From DATFCK01 sp963728975 (lineage in GTDB: Bacteria; Verrucomicrobiota; Verrucomicrobiia; Chthoniobacterales; UBA10450): DNA of 64,000 nucleotides. The DNA lies in the NCBI GenBank assembly GCA_963728975.1, contig CAVSMF010000002.1:248001-312000 (forward strand). The letters are read 5' to 3'. The translations under genes were made by a program, and so were the position numbers. This document shows, piece by piece, positions 38,588 to 48,051 of this stretch (its first letter is position 1; each line of letters opens with the position of its first letter). The notes under the pieces are model-generated. The model saw only the letters and a program-made list of their open reading frames with translations. It made no database searches and was not told the origin of the DNA.

Positions 38588-41503
38588 TTAATTATATACC
38601 GGCGGCTTTGCTGCCTGGGCCAGGATCTTCTGGAACGCCGGCCGGTCACGGATGGGATCCCACTCCGGATTGAGTAACAGGTCGCCATATACAGGCCCGT
38701 TAGGTAGTTGCACCACTTTGGCCAGTTGGGCCAGGGCCGCGTCCGGGTCGCCGCTCAAGACATAAACCTCGGCCAGAGTGCCCATCCAATTAGCGGCGTC
38801 GATCGAATCCTGGGACATCGGCGCCAGAGTGGCTGCCCGCTGGATCGCGGCAAAAGCATCGTCCTTTTGACCCAGACCGACCTGGGTCATAGCCAGGTAG
38901 GTATAAAGGTTCGGATCGTCGGGCGCTTGTTTAATTCGAGCGTCCAAGAGTTTGCGTGCCCGCTCGAACGTCGCCTTTGATTTTTCCGCGTCCCCAAGCA
39001 GCCGTTGCACCTGGGCCTCAAACACGACCTCACTGGGCTCTTGGTCGCTCTCCGGAGTGCTGGCCACAAGCCGCACCGCTTCTGGATAATTGCGTCGGTA
39101 GAGAGCCATCGTGGCCAACATCGACGTTTTCCACTGAGCCTTGTCGGGAACGGCCCCGATAACTTCGCGCGCTTTATCCACCGCACCGGCGGCAAGCGCG
39201 AAATCGCATTTATAGGCCCACATCCCTGTGGCCTCGTTCGCGGGCAAATGAGCAATCATGTCGTTAGCCAGCTTTTCCCCCTCCGAATACATTCGAAGCA
39301 CGCGATAGGTCTGGATCAGGACGTTGGCCAGACTGGGATCCCGCGGGGCCAGCTCCACTGCCTTTTTCCCGTCCCGCAATGCGTCTTTCCAATGCCCAAA
39401 CCGTCTTTCGGTAAGTTGCTTTAACAGGAGAAATTCCGGTTTCCCGTTCATTTTGGAATCGGCCAGCTTAAGCTCGCGCTCCGCTCCGTAATAATCGCGC
39501 AGCCCGTGATAATAATATACGGCCTGGGCCAGGTGCGACTCCCCCAGATCGGGCGCCAATTGCAGCGCCATCGCGGCCGCTTCCTTGGCCTGGACCAATC
39601 TTTCCGGGGTGTGCTCGCGGTAACGATATAGCAGGACATGGACTTCGGTCGCAAAACAGTAGGCCAGGGCAAAATTCGGATCGCGAGTGATGGCTGCATC
39701 GATCAGGTCGAGCATTTTGTGATAGACTGCCGGAGTTACCTCCGTGTCCGTCGTCATTAGATCGCGGGCTCGCAAATAAAGATCGTAGGCCTGCATGTCT
39801 TCGGTCGGCCGCCGCTCGATCGCCGCTTTTTCTTCGGGAGACAATGTTGCTTTTAGCTGCGTCGCGATCGATTGGGCCAGCTCGCTCTGCAACGCAAACA
39901 CGTCCGCCACCGTCCGCTCATACGCTTCCGACCACGTTTGGGCTTCGGTTCGAGTATCGATCAGCCGGACATTCACTCGCACCCGGTCCCCGGACTTTTG
40001 CACGCTGCCCTCCAGCACATGAGCCACGTTCAATGCCCGGCCGATGGCGCTGGCGCTCTTCTTTTCACCGCGGTAATGCTCGACCGCCGAGCGGCTGATT
40101 ACCTTCAGGTCCGACACCTTCGAAAGGTCGGTCAGGATATTGTCCTGCATCCCGTCCACGAAATACTTTTCATCCGCCTGATTGCCTAAGCTTTCGAATG
40201 GCAGAACGGCAATGCTCTTCTGATCGGTAATTGCGGTTGCCGAATCCTTTGAGGGCTCACCGCCGCGCGTCCCGTTTCGCAAACCGGGGCGGATGAATAA
40301 CACAAAACCTGCCAGTAAGACGATTAGGGCAGCGGCAAAACCCGCGACCGATCGCACTCCTTTGCGGCGCACCCAGAAACGCTGGAGCCGGTAAACTGCC
40401 GTCCGCGGCCGGGCCTGAATCGGGAGCGCGCTCCGATGTCGCCGGATATCCTCTTCAAATTCGTGGACGGTGGCGTACCGTTTGGCGGGGTCCTTGCGCA
40501 ACGCGCACAGAACGATGTTATCCAGATCGCCTTCCAACCGGCGCCGCGCTTCGCGATCCTCCACCGTCTGGCTCGGCAACTTTGGCTCCTGGTCGCACAC
40601 CACCCGCGCCAACTCCTCGGAAGAGGGGCGGGGAGTGGAAAACTGATGCGGAGTGCAGCCCGACAACATCTCGTAGAGCAACGCGCCCAGGGCGTAGATG
40701 TCGCTCGCAACCGTCACCTGTTCCCCGCGGGCTTGCTCCGGTGAAACGCACGTGGCCGTGAAACGTTGCTGGCTGGTCACGGTTTTTTCGAGCGCGTTCT
40801 GACCGGGCTCTAGAAGCTTCGCGATCCCGAAATCGAGGATCTTCGGTTCCCCCTCCGCTGTGACCAGAATATTGCTCGGCTTCAAATCGCGGTGAACAAT
40901 TCGATCCCGGTGCGAACGTTCCACCGCCGAACAAACTTTCAGGAATAGTTCCAGCCGCTGGTCGATCGAAAGCGATCGCTCCCGAACAAACTGTGTGATC
41001 GGAAGACCTTCGACGAACTCCATCACGAAATAGGGCAGGCCGTCCTCAGTACAGCCCGCGTCCAGCAGCCGCGCAATCCCGGGATGGTCCAGCTTCGCCA
41101 ATATCTGACGTTCGCTTCGGAACCGGCGCACGATCTCGTCGGTATCCGTTCCTCGCTTCAGTAACTTGATCGCTACCTGCTTTTCAAATTGTCCGTCGGC
41201 CCGCGCCGCCAGGAAAACGGTGCCCATTCCGCCCCGGCCGATTTCCCGCACAATGCGATACGCTCCGATTCGCTGGCCGATCCGCGGCGACCAGACGTTG
41301 CTCATCAGCGATTCGCGGAGGTTTTCGGCGCAGGCTTCGAGTGTTTCGTCGTCGGAAACAGCCAGGTAAGTGTCTACTTCCCGCCGGAGCGTGGGATCGT
41401 GGGCGCACGCTTCGGCCACGAACTTCTCCCGGGGCTCGCCCTCGTTGCGCTTTAACGCTTCGCCGAGAATTACCTTAACTTCCTGCCAGAGTTGGGGAGG
41501 CAT
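38588..41503 (-). CDS. Membrane Ser/Thr protein kinase with TolB-like and TPR regions
   Basis: A 971-residue one-pass kinase. The cytoplasmic kinase domain (about 78-350) is complete: GRGGMGTVF loop, Lys113 in VAIK, HRD at 204-206, DFG Asp224 and an SPEQARG activation segment. A membrane helix at about 386-406 is followed by an outside domain beginning KSIAVLPFESLG (TolB/FlgO-like fold) and many TPR-like helices to the end, probably a protein-binding sensor. It lies 36 bp downstream of an ECF sigma gene on the same strand, a pairing known in Acidobacteria and Verrucomicrobia. The targets are unknown. Confidence 0.93.
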   Translation of the reverse strand: MPPQLWQEVKVILGEALKRNEGEPREKFVAEACAHDPTLRREVDTYLAVSDDETLEACAENLRESLMSNVWSPRIGQRIGAYRIVREIGRGGMGTVFLAARADGQFEKQVAIKLLKRGTDTDEIVRRFRSERQILAKLDHPGIARLLDAGCTEDGLPYFVMEFVEGLPITQFVRERSLSIDQRLELFLKVCSAVERSHRDRIVHRDLKPSNILVTAEGEPKILDFGIAKLLEPGQNALEKTVTSQQRFTATCVSPEQARGEQVTVASDIYALGALLYEMLSGCTPHQFSTPRPSSEELARVVCDQEPKLPSQTVEDREARRRLEGDLDNIVLCALRKDPAKRYATVHEFEEDIRRHRSALPIQARPRTAVYRLQRFWVRRKGVRSVAGFAAALIVLLAGFVLFIRPGLRNGTRGGEPSKDSATAITDQKSIAVLPFESLGNQADEKYFVDGMQDNILTDLSKVSDLKVISRSAVEHYRGEKKSASAIGRALNVAHVLEGSVQKSGDRVRVNVRLIDTRTEAQTWSEAYERTVADVFALQSELAQSIATQLKATLSPEEKAAIERRPTEDMQAYDLYLRARDLMTTDTEVTPAVYHKMLDLIDAAITRDPNFALAYCFATEVHVLLYRYREHTPERLVQAKEAAAMALQLAPDLGESHLAQAVYYYHGLRDYYGAERELKLADSKMNGKPEFLLLKQLTERRFGHWKDALRDGKKAVELAPRDPSLANVLIQTYRVLRMYSEGEKLANDMIAHLPANEATGMWAYKCDFALAAGAVDKAREVIGAVPDKAQWKTSMLATMALYRRNYPEAVRLVASTPESDQEPSEVVFEAQVQRLLGDAEKSKATFERARKLLDARIKQAPDDPNLYTYLAMTQVGLGQKDDAFAAIQRAATLAPMSQDSIDAANWMGTLAEVYVLSGDPDAALAQLAKVVQLPNGPVYGDLLLNPEWDPIRDRPAFQKILAQAAKPPVYN

Positions 41504-41539
41504 TGGATTAAATGAGATGAATCGTTTGCTGCTATCCTG

Positions 41540-42136
41540 TCAGGACGATTGCATCTCCGATAAGTGCCGCTGAAGCCAGAGCTTGGCCGTCGTCCATTCG
41601 CGTTTAACAGTCGCCGGCGAAATCTTCAAGACTTTTGCGATCTCTTCGATCGTTAGTCCGCCAAAAAAACGCAGCTCAACGATCTCCCCCTGCCGCGGAT
41701 CGAGCTTTTCCAATTCCGACAGGGCCTCATCGACCGCTTCCACGTTGATATCGCATCGCTGGTAGAACTCAACCGCTTCGTCCAGGGTCACCCGCACCGG
41801 ATCGTCGCCCCCGCGTTTCTGCGCGCTCCGGGCCACCGCGTAATTTTTCAAAACCCGGCGCATCATCCGGGCGGCGATACCGAGAAATTGCGCCCGGTTA
41901 TGCCAGTCGACCTTGTGCTGACCCCGGAGCCGCAAATAAACCTCGTGCACCAGGGCGGTAGCCTGAAGTGTATGGTTTACCCGTTCCCCGGAGAGATAGC
42001 CATGAGCCAGATTGCGAAGTTGCTCGTATACTTCGGGAATCATCTGGCCGAGGGCCTCGATCTCCTTTTGCCCGGACCATTGCCCATCGGCAGAGCCGTC
42101 GCCAATTTCTGGCTTCGCTGTCATTGGGGGCACCAT
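41540..42136 (-). CDS. ECF-type RNA polymerase sigma factor
   Basis: A 198-residue sigma factor of the group usually encoded beside Ser/Thr kinases. Region 2 (LVHEVYLRLRG ... NRAQFLGIAARMMRRVLKNYA) and region 4 (LDPRQGEIVELRFFGGLTIEEIAKVLKISPATVKREWTTAKLWL) are clear. There is no anti-sigma gene; control is probably through phosphorylation by the kinase encoded 36 bp downstream, which is inference. The Met at codon 5 (MTAKPEIG) is an alternative start. Divergent from the GlxA-like regulator gene. Confidence 0.93.
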   Translation of the reverse strand: MVPPMTAKPEIGDGSADGQWSGQKEIEALGQMIPEVYEQLRNLAHGYLSGERVNHTLQATALVHEVYLRLRGQHKVDWHNRAQFLGIAARMMRRVLKNYAVARSAQKRGGDDPVRVTLDEAVEFYQRCDINVEAVDEALSELEKLDPRQGEIVELRFFGGLTIEEIAKVLKISPATVKREWTTAKLWLQRHLSEMQSS

Positions 42137-42243
42137 TGCGGTAAGTGGGTCCGTGGGGATTGTACGATTTACCGCAAGCCGATTCCAGCCGGAAAAATAT
42201 TCTTTTTCTGAGCCGTTTTTGTCGGTTTTCCTGCGTTACTGGT

Positions 42244-43332
42244 ATGGCACAAATTTGCCCGCCAGAAAAAGACCTTCACCCCGTTTCCGGACTAAAGGCC
42301 AGGAACGGCACTTCTCATCCCCATTCGATAGCCATCGGTCCTGAACCGGGCTCCAATGGCAACCGCCGCCGAATCGGCTTTTTGGGGTTCGATGGGGTCC
42401 GAACCCTCGACCTGACCGGCCCCCTCGAGGCTTTCGCCGCCTGTCGGGCTCTCTCCGCCGCGAACAACCGAAAAGAAACCGACTATCAAATCGTCCTTAT
42501 CGGGCTCACCCAAAAATGCTTCGTCTCCGAGTCGGGAATCGCTTTCAAAGCGCAGGAGACGACACAAACCGTCAGCCAGCTGGACACGATTGTCGTGCCA
42601 GGGGGTAGCGGATTGCAAAATCCCGAAATATTACGGGAAGCCTCCGCCTGGCTGTCGGCACAAGCGCCCCGGACCCGGCGCGTCGCTGCCGTTTGCGGCG
42701 GGATTTATCCGCTGGCTCAAAGCGGATTGCTCGATGGCCGCATGGTCACCACCCATTGGCGATTGGCCCATGACGTCGCCAAAAAATTTCCAGCGGTTCA
42801 AGTCAAACTGAATACGGCCTTCTTGAAAGACGGCGCTTTCTATACCTGCGGCGGCGGATCGGCTGGAATTGAAATGACGCTGTCGCTGATCAACGAAGAT
42901 CAAGGCGCGGAAGTCGCCCTGGCTCTGGCCCGCGAGCTGGTCGTGCGATTGCGTCCTCCCGGCGAGGATGAGGATCAGCTCGACCTGTCCACTTACCAGT
43001 CGGGACCGGAAGAGAAAATCGCGGAGCTGCCCGCCTGGATTCTTGCTCACATCGATCACGATCTTTCCGTCCAGGTTCTGGCCAGACGGGCTTGCGTTTG
43101 CCCCCGGCATCTGCGGCGTTTGTTCAAGTCCGTGTTCAAGAAAACTCCGGCGGAATTCGTCGAACAACTGCGACTCAGGGAAGCGGGGCGCCGCCTGGAG
43201 ACCTCCCGCAATAGCGTCGAGAGCATCGCCTCTTCTGTCGGCTACGCCAGCGCCGACGCCTTCCGGCGCGCGTTCGAGCGCCGGCTCGGTGTGACCCCCA
43301 CTCGTTACCGGCGGCGTGCCCTCTCCGCATGA
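42244..43332 (+). CDS. GlxA-family transcriptional regulator (DJ-1/PfpI + AraC), copy 1
   Basis: About 362 residues from the ATG at 42244 (MAQICPPEK); codons before it run into the divergent promoter region. The N-terminal DJ-1/PfpI domain has IGFLGFDGVRTLDLTGPLEAF and a nucleophile-position Cys in AAVCGGIYPLA. The C-terminal AraC-type double HTH reads DLSVQVLARRACVCPRHLRRLFKS ... ESIASSVGYASADAFRRAFERRLGVTPTRYRRR. Such proteins sense small molecules and activate neighbouring catabolic genes. A paralogue lies just downstream. Confidence 0.9.
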   Translation: MAQICPPEKDLHPVSGLKARNGTSHPHSIAIGPEPGSNGNRRRIGFLGFDGVRTLDLTGPLEAFAACRALSAANNRKETDYQIVLIGLTQKCFVSESGIAFKAQETTQTVSQLDTIVVPGGSGLQNPEILREASAWLSAQAPRTRRVAAVCGGIYPLAQSGLLDGRMVTTHWRLAHDVAKKFPAVQVKLNTAFLKDGAFYTCGGGSAGIEMTLSLINEDQGAEVALALARELVVRLRPPGEDEDQLDLSTYQSGPEEKIAELPAWILAHIDHDLSVQVLARRACVCPRHLRRLFKSVFKKTPAEFVEQLRLREAGRRLETSRNSVESIASSVGYASADAFRRAFERRLGVTPTRYRRRALSA

Positions 43333-43420
43333 ATGGAACAACATTTGTAGGCCATCCGCTGCCCCGGACGGTGCCGGCGATTCTTTGTAGCCACGTTGCT
43401 ATGCGACGTGACCGCACATT

Positions 43421-43505
43421 CCGGGGAGCGCACCCGCCCTCTCTCCGAGCTGTAGGCTCTACAGAGCCGGAAGCGGGTGCCGGTTTTGGCGCCCTCGCCA
43501 AAACC
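43421..43505. repeat. Family D three-hairpin element
   Basis: CCGGGGAGCGCACCCGCCCT start, a GCACCCGC/GCGGGTGC outer stem, an inner CTGTAG-GCT-CTACAG hairpin, and a final GGTTTTGGCG-CCCT-CGCCAAAACC stem. A near-identical copy at 58691-58773 differs in the final stem by matched changes on both arms. Confidence 0.88.
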
Positions 43506-43554
43506 ATCTTCTCTTCAACGCGCCTAACGAACCCAGCCTCTCGTTAACGTGAAC

Positions 43555-44706
43555 ATGGATAAGATCCGCATCGGAATTCTCGGCTACAACGGAGTCGCCG
43601 CCATCAATGTGGTCGGCCCGCTGGAAGCCTTCTCCAATGCCTTCCTCCCCCCAGCTGTCGGCCCTCTGGGTCAGACGGCAGCCCCGCTCCAACAAACCCC
43701 CTGTTACGAAGTCGTAATTATCGGATGCGGCGCGGAACAATTCGTGGCCGACTCCGGGGTCACCTTTCACGCCCAACTTTCCGATTCCGGCGAATTGGGC
43801 CTGGACACCTTGATTGTGCCGGGAGGCCGCGGATTACGTTCCGAAGAAACTGCTCAACAAGTTGCCGGCTGGATCAAAACCCACGCCCAACAAATCCGAC
43901 GCGTCGCGTCGGTTTGCACCGGCATTTACGGTCTCGCGCCCACCGGCTTGCTCGACGGTCATCGCGTGACAACCCATTGGCAAAACGCCATGGACGTCGC
44001 TGCCCGGTTTCCTAAACTCCAGGTCGAGGAAAGCGCGTTGGTCCTCAAGGACGGAAAGTTTTACACTGCCGCCGGCGCGACCGCTGGCATTGATCTCGCC
44101 TTGTTTTTGATTGCGGAGGATTTCGGACGCGAGGTTGCTGTGACCGTTGCCCGGCAGTTGCTCGTTTATTTGCGGCGCGACGGTGGACAGGAACAATATT
44201 CGGAGCCGGCTCGCCCGGCCGCGACTAACGGGTCCTCCAACGGCCACCAGCTCAACACCGATAGGATGAAAAAGTTGGTCACCTGGATCGGGAAACATCT
44301 CGGCGAAGATCTGCGCCTGGACATCCTGGCCAGGCATGCCTTGCTCTCGAAGAACGATTTCATTCAGGAGTTCACCGGAACGTTTGGCATTTCGCCCGGC
44401 CTTTTTGTAAAAAACCTCCGGTTTAACGAGGCCAGGCGCCGGCTCATGTCCGGACAAAACGCGACCGTAATCGCGCGCTCGTTAGGCTTCGCCGATCCCG
44501 CGTATTTTATTCAGGAATTCCGGCGTCGTTTCGGCGTGTTGCCTAACGATTACCAGCGCCGGTTTGGATCGGCCGTGGCCGACCCGGAACTGGAACCGCT
44601 GGGCGCATTCGATCAGCTCGAACTCGCCGCGGCCGGGCCAAGAGCGAAACCCGCCCGTCGTCCCCGGATCACCTCATTCACCCGATGCATCCGCCGCCAC
44701 ACCTGA
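43555..44706 (+). CDS. GlxA-family transcriptional regulator (DJ-1/PfpI + AraC), copy 2
   Basis: About 383 residues from the ATG at 43555; a GTG two codons upstream (43549) is possible. The DJ-1/PfpI domain (IGILGYNGVAAINVVGPLEAFSNA, Cys in ASVCTGIYGLAPTG) and a C-terminal AraC HTH pair (RLDILARHALLSKNDFIQEFTG ... VIARSLGFADPAYFIQEFRRRFGVLPNDYQRRF) match copy 1. A Ser/Asn-rich linker separates the domains. The basic tail after about residue 340 is not part of the HTH. Tandem with copy 1, same strand, no obvious catabolic target between or beside them. Confidence 0.9.
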   Translation: MDKIRIGILGYNGVAAINVVGPLEAFSNAFLPPAVGPLGQTAAPLQQTPCYEVVIIGCGAEQFVADSGVTFHAQLSDSGELGLDTLIVPGGRGLRSEETAQQVAGWIKTHAQQIRRVASVCTGIYGLAPTGLLDGHRVTTHWQNAMDVAARFPKLQVEESALVLKDGKFYTAAGATAGIDLALFLIAEDFGREVAVTVARQLLVYLRRDGGQEQYSEPARPAATNGSSNGHQLNTDRMKKLVTWIGKHLGEDLRLDILARHALLSKNDFIQEFTGTFGISPGLFVKNLRFNEARRRLMSGQNATVIARSLGFADPAYFIQEFRRRFGVLPNDYQRRFGSAVADPELEPLGAFDQLELAAAGPRAKPARRPRITSFTRCIRRHT

Positions 44707-44714
44707 CTCCGCTG

Positions 44715-44883
44715 CCCCAATGTGGGAGGGACCTCCGGTCGCGACCGTTTCCCCGCATTGAGCGCTCGCCCTTGGACAGCCCCGAACTCTTTCGGGGTTA
44801 AACGTTTGCTCCCCTTGAATATTGGAGCTTGGAGCTTCCCTGGGGTTTGGGTTTTGGGATTTGGTGCTTCGCTTCCCCCGCCA
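44715..44883. repeat. Family C repeat, copy 1
   Basis: A roughly 170-bp unit: CCCCAATGTGGGAGGGACCT, a CGCGACCGTTTCCCCGC block, CAGCCCCGAACTCTTTCGGG hairpin, then CTTGAATATTGGAGCTTGGA and CCTGGGGTTTGGGTTTTGGG. It fills the 267-base gap before the next gene. Confidence 0.8.
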
Positions 44884-44973
44884 TGTCCCAAATCGTCGGA
44901 TTCAGGTCACCCCCGCAATGCCGTCGATTAGCCTTGACTGGGGTTTGGCCGCCAAGTTATCCTGCGCACACAT

Positions 44974-45531
44974 ATGCGCGCTTACCTTCTCGGAATAGCT
45001 CTGTCTTTTTTGGTAGCCGGATTCACCGTCCACGCAGCCGATCGAGAAACTGCCACCCTCCAAGTCACGGTTAAAGACGCCCACGGCCAACCTGCTGCCT
45101 ACGTCCAATTATGGCTGGAGCGATACAACAGTAAATCGGACCAGAAAAATGCCGTCACCGATTCCACAGGTCATGCCGTATTCACGCAGCTCGTGAAAGG
45201 AACTTACAAGATCAGCGCGGTCGACCGCCGGATTCCCGCTGCCGCAGCCGCCGCAGTTAAAACCTCGGCTGGCCAGACCACATCGGTCACCCTCTCCTTG
45301 GACAAAATGGTTGGAACGGCCCGCCCCACGAAAAAGAAGAAGCATTATGTCTACGTTGCGGAGGAAACCGGCACTCACATCGGAGGAGGCCGATGGGTGG
45401 AAGTCGATGACAATGCCGTCGGCACCGGCGCCAGCTCGGTAGATAAACTCAGCGGCCGTGCCGTGACCGGACCGGGCAGCAATCTTCGTCCCTTCGTAAA
45501 TCCCGCGGTAGCCCCCGGCGGCGGCAACTAA
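44974..45531 (+). CDS. Secreted protein with carboxypeptidase-regulatory-like beta-sandwich domain
   Basis: A 185-residue exported protein. A signal peptide (about 1-21, ending VHAAD) precedes an Ig-like CarboxypepD_reg fold: ATLQVTVKDAHGQPAAYVQLWLERY ... AVTDSTGHAVFTQLVKGTYKISAV. A lysine-rich patch (PTKKKKHYVYV) and a Gly/Ser-rich tail with no recognised domain follow. Such domains act as structural or binding modules outside the cell. No enzymatic domain is attached. Flanked by family C repeats. Confidence 0.7.
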   Translation: MRAYLLGIALSFLVAGFTVHAADRETATLQVTVKDAHGQPAAYVQLWLERYNSKSDQKNAVTDSTGHAVFTQLVKGTYKISAVDRRIPAAAAAAVKTSAGQTTSVTLSLDKMVGTARPTKKKKHYVYVAEETGTHIGGGRWVEVDDNAVGTGASSVDKLSGRAVTGPGSNLRPFVNPAVAPGGGN

Positions 45532-45601
45532 CCGTGCGCTGATCGGCGCATTGCGCGAACGTTTTCTGCGGGCGACGCGCTGTGCCCCGTCTGACCCCTG
45601 C

Positions 45602-45827
45602 CTTCCCCAAAGTGGGAGGGACCTCCGGTCGCGACCGTTTCCCCGCGTTGAACGTTGAGCGTTAAGCGTTGAACGTTGAACGTTGGACGCTCGCCCTTGG
45701 ACAGCCCCGAACTCTTTCGGGGTTGAACGGTCGCCTTTGGACAGCCCCGAACTCTTTCGGGGTTGGACGTTTGCTCCCACTCCGCTCCCCTTGAATATCG
45801 GAGCTTGGAGCTCCCCTGGGGTTTCAC
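45602..45827. repeat. Family C repeat, copy 2 (with duplicated hairpin)
   Basis: Same components as copy 1, but the GGACAGCCCCGAACTCTTTC hairpin block occurs twice in tandem (about 45700 and 45737), and a GTTGAGCGTTAAGCGTTGAA run is added. No gene in this 400-base gap. Confidence 0.8.
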
Positions 45828-45931
45828 CCCGCATCATTTTCTACTTTCTACTTTCGCTCTCCCGATCTTCCATCTCCTAACTTCCATTTTCCGCGCGCGC
45901 GTCAGGTAGCGGCGATTAACCGCAATCGCCA

Positions 45932-46849
45932 TCAGATCTCGCGCACGCCCTTGCACCCCGTCTTCGAATAATTCGGGCAGCCCCAGAACTTGTTTCCTGG
46001 ATTTGGGCCGCGTTTCGCGGTCCGCATCACCATTTCTGCCCCGCATTGCGGACAATCAGGTGTGAGATGATCTCTTTCTCGAACTCCGGGGACAACGATA
46101 TTGGGGGATGTTTGCACGCTTTGCAAAAGCTCTAGCAGAGCCCTTCCGTCAAGCAGTTGAATCGGCTTACCCTCGGCAAAGGCGATGGCTTCGGAAGTAA
46201 AACTGCTCGTTGTTACTAGTTTTGTCGCGCTCGCCCGGCGATCATGCATAATTCCGTACAATTCTCGAACTGTCTGCACCCGCACAGGTTTATCCTTCCA
46301 TCGCTTACATTGGACCAGCGTGACATCGCCATCGTGCCCAAGGATGAGATCCACACCGCCATCTGCCCCGCCGCCAAGTGTCTCTTCGACCTTGTAACCT
46401 TGGCGGCGATACGCTTCGCCCAACAAATCTTCGAACCGTTTGGATGGGAGCTGGCACAGCGAATCCAGCCCAGTCTGCTCATCGAGCATCCGCCTGGTTT
46501 TCCATTTCCGCAGCAGTGACATGACGGAGAGGAAAAGAAGAAACAGTGTAACAATCGGCGCGAGAAACGCCGTAGCCGGGACCAGGCGTGGCAACACCGT
46601 GAATGCGAGAACGGCCAGCCCGAAACTCATCCACCACGGCGCCAGGACCAAGTCGTCCGCCCATCCATATTTTCGTGTTCGCGTGCCCTGACGGGTTTTC
46701 TTCCGATTCGACTTGTTGGGCAGACTGTTAGCGATCCCCGCGAGAATCATCACGGGTATCATGACGATGATTACCTTTTGAAATACTTGCTCAAGTGCCG
46801 GGTTCGCCATGCTCGCCGCGTAACGCGCTAGTCCCATGCCAGCTAACAT
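45932..46849 (-). CDS. Membrane-anchored Mrr-like restriction endonuclease with zinc finger
   Basis: Up to 305 residues. Three hydrophobic helices (about 25-43, 72-90, 93-113) precede a PD-(D/E)xK nuclease of the Mrr_cat type: FEDLLGEAYRRQGYKVEETLGGGADGGVDLIL with the catalytic Asp, then TLVQCKRWKDKPV with the (Q/E)xK. The C-terminus is a topoisomerase-type C4 zinc finger (CPQCGAEMVMR ... FWGCPNYSKTGC). It should cut DNA, with the nuclease held at the membrane, perhaps against incoming or modified DNA. The Met at codon 15 (MANPALEQ) is an alternative start. It begins 5 bp after the VapC-like gene's stop on the same strand. Confidence 0.85.
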   Translation of the reverse strand: MLAGMGLARYAASMANPALEQVFQKVIIVMIPVMILAGIANSLPNKSNRKKTRQGTRTRKYGWADDLVLAPWWMSFGLAVLAFTVLPRLVPATAFLAPIVTLFLLFLSVMSLLRKWKTRRMLDEQTGLDSLCQLPSKRFEDLLGEAYRRQGYKVEETLGGGADGGVDLILGHDGDVTLVQCKRWKDKPVRVQTVRELYGIMHDRRASATKLVTTSSFTSEAIAFAEGKPIQLLDGRALLELLQSVQTSPNIVVPGVRERDHLTPDCPQCGAEMVMRTAKRGPNPGNKFWGCPNYSKTGCKGVREI

Positions 46850-46853
46850 GAAA

Positions 46854-47324
46854 TCACCGCCACCGCCGCACCTTCATCAACCTGACACTTCCGTCTTTGT
46901 GAACATGCGCGATGAAGGGCTGCGGCCGTTGTCGAGTGAAACGCTTCATCCGCGGAATGGCTTTAATCAAAATGTCGGCAATCTCCGAGCCGGGCAGGTT
47001 ACTGCTTACTAAGACAAAGGTTCGCGTCTTTGACGAAAGCAGCGCCTGAATTTCATTCTGCCGATACCGAATCCGCGAGTCCTTGGTTAATAAAATCCAG
47101 CCGTTCCGTCCAACTTCGGGAAGCCACGTCAAGTCTTTGGTTCCGCTTTCGAACCGTTCGTGAAAAGCAATGACCTCTTCGCCCGCGCGTCGCAGTGCCT
47201 CCGGGACGATGTATCGGCCCAGGTTCTCGTCGGTAAAGAAAGTAACCGACTCAGGCGGCGAGAGCGAGCTCGCACCGGACCGCCTCTTCGACTTGCGCTC
47301 GTTCGCAGCCATAATCTCGTGCAA
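46854..47324 (-). CDS. VapC45-like PIN-domain toxin
   Basis: Up to 156 residues. The PIN-like core starts at FFTDENLGRYIVPEAL with the acidic DEN motif, followed by WILLTKDSRIRYRQNE and FVLVSSNLPG. It should act as a toxin RNase. The Lys/Arg-rich first 27 residues lie within the overlapping antitoxin gene (74 bp overlap), so the true start may be an internal codon nearer the PIN domain. Directly upstream on the same strand is the DUF433 antitoxin; downstream lies the Mrr-like nuclease. Confidence 0.8.
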   Translation of the reverse strand: MHEIMAANERKSKRRSGASSLSPPESVTFFTDENLGRYIVPEALRRAGEEVIAFHERFESGTKDLTWLPEVGRNGWILLTKDSRIRYRQNEIQALLSSKTRTFVLVSSNLPGSEIADILIKAIPRMKRFTRQRPQPFIAHVHKDGSVRLMKVRRWR

Positions 47325-47991
47325 GCGCGTCCATGGAGTCGCCCGCCTTGTAACGCTCTGCTAATACACTGGTAGTTATCCCTGTGCCGGCGATGGTCGG
47401 ACGACCAAATGAAACAAACGGATCGATCACGATGATCTTCGGCTGATCGAGCTCATGCTTTCGGGTAAATGGATAGAGTCGAACGGCAAATCCTGCGGCG
47501 TCATGCTCGATCCGGCGAAGATGCGCTTTAATCAGCTCACGCATGGCTAATTGTCCTTCCTCGGAAGCGGATACAAGTTTTCCGAATCGTGATACAAAGA
47601 GATTCACGCCATCCGTTTCAAACTTCTGCTCGGCGAGGGGATGTCTGGAACCAAACTGCTTTTGCACGTAGTTGACCGCCGACCGAACATTGGGGAGGGG
47701 CACATGGTGTTCGCGACGGATGGCGTCGAGCACGTGGGCCTCGACAAGGTTGACAAAAGACAAAGTTCCGAGCTTCGGATCCGGCAGAGTGATGACGGGC
47801 TGGAAATATTTCCTGCCCGCCTCGGTGGGATAGTATCGACCACGGACCCACGATCGCAGCGTGGCCAGTGGGATTCGCAGGTAATGAGCAGCCTCGCTCA
47901 GGCCGTAGGCCGGCAACTCGCGTGGATCTTGCCCAGGATCGGTTGAAGCTTTGGTATTCAGGTTTGCGGGTTGGTTCGGGCGCTTGGACAT
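47251..47991 (-). CDS. VapB45-like antitoxin with HTH and DUF433
   Basis: About 246 residues from the ATG at 47991; the longer frame extends into family C repeat DNA. The N-terminal half has a MerR-like HTH (YGLSEAAHYLRIPLATLRSWVRGRYYP), a middle helical part, and a C-terminal DUF433 domain (IIVIDPFVSFGRPTIAGTGITTSVLAERYKAGDSMDALARDYG). It should bind its own promoter and neutralise the PIN toxin whose gene overlaps its 3' end. Confidence 0.83.
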   Translation of the reverse strand: MSKRPNQPANLNTKASTDPGQDPRELPAYGLSEAAHYLRIPLATLRSWVRGRYYPTEAGRKYFQPVITLPDPKLGTLSFVNLVEAHVLDAIRREHHVPLPNVRSAVNYVQKQFGSRHPLAEQKFETDGVNLFVSRFGKLVSASEEGQLAMRELIKAHLRRIEHDAAGFAVRLYPFTRKHELDQPKIIVIDPFVSFGRPTIAGTGITTSVLAERYKAGDSMDALARDYGCERAQVEEAVRCELALAA

Positions 47992-48051
47992 AATTGCGCG
48001 TAAGCCAGGTGAAAGCAAATCACCCGACGAACGCCCACTTCTGACATCCCT

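Noticed and set aside
44761..44800. CCCCGAACTCTTTCGGGG hairpins as terminators
   Set aside because: They lack a T-run and recur as part of family C and B repeats regardless of gene ends; only the 37877 copy has a T-rich tail at the right place.
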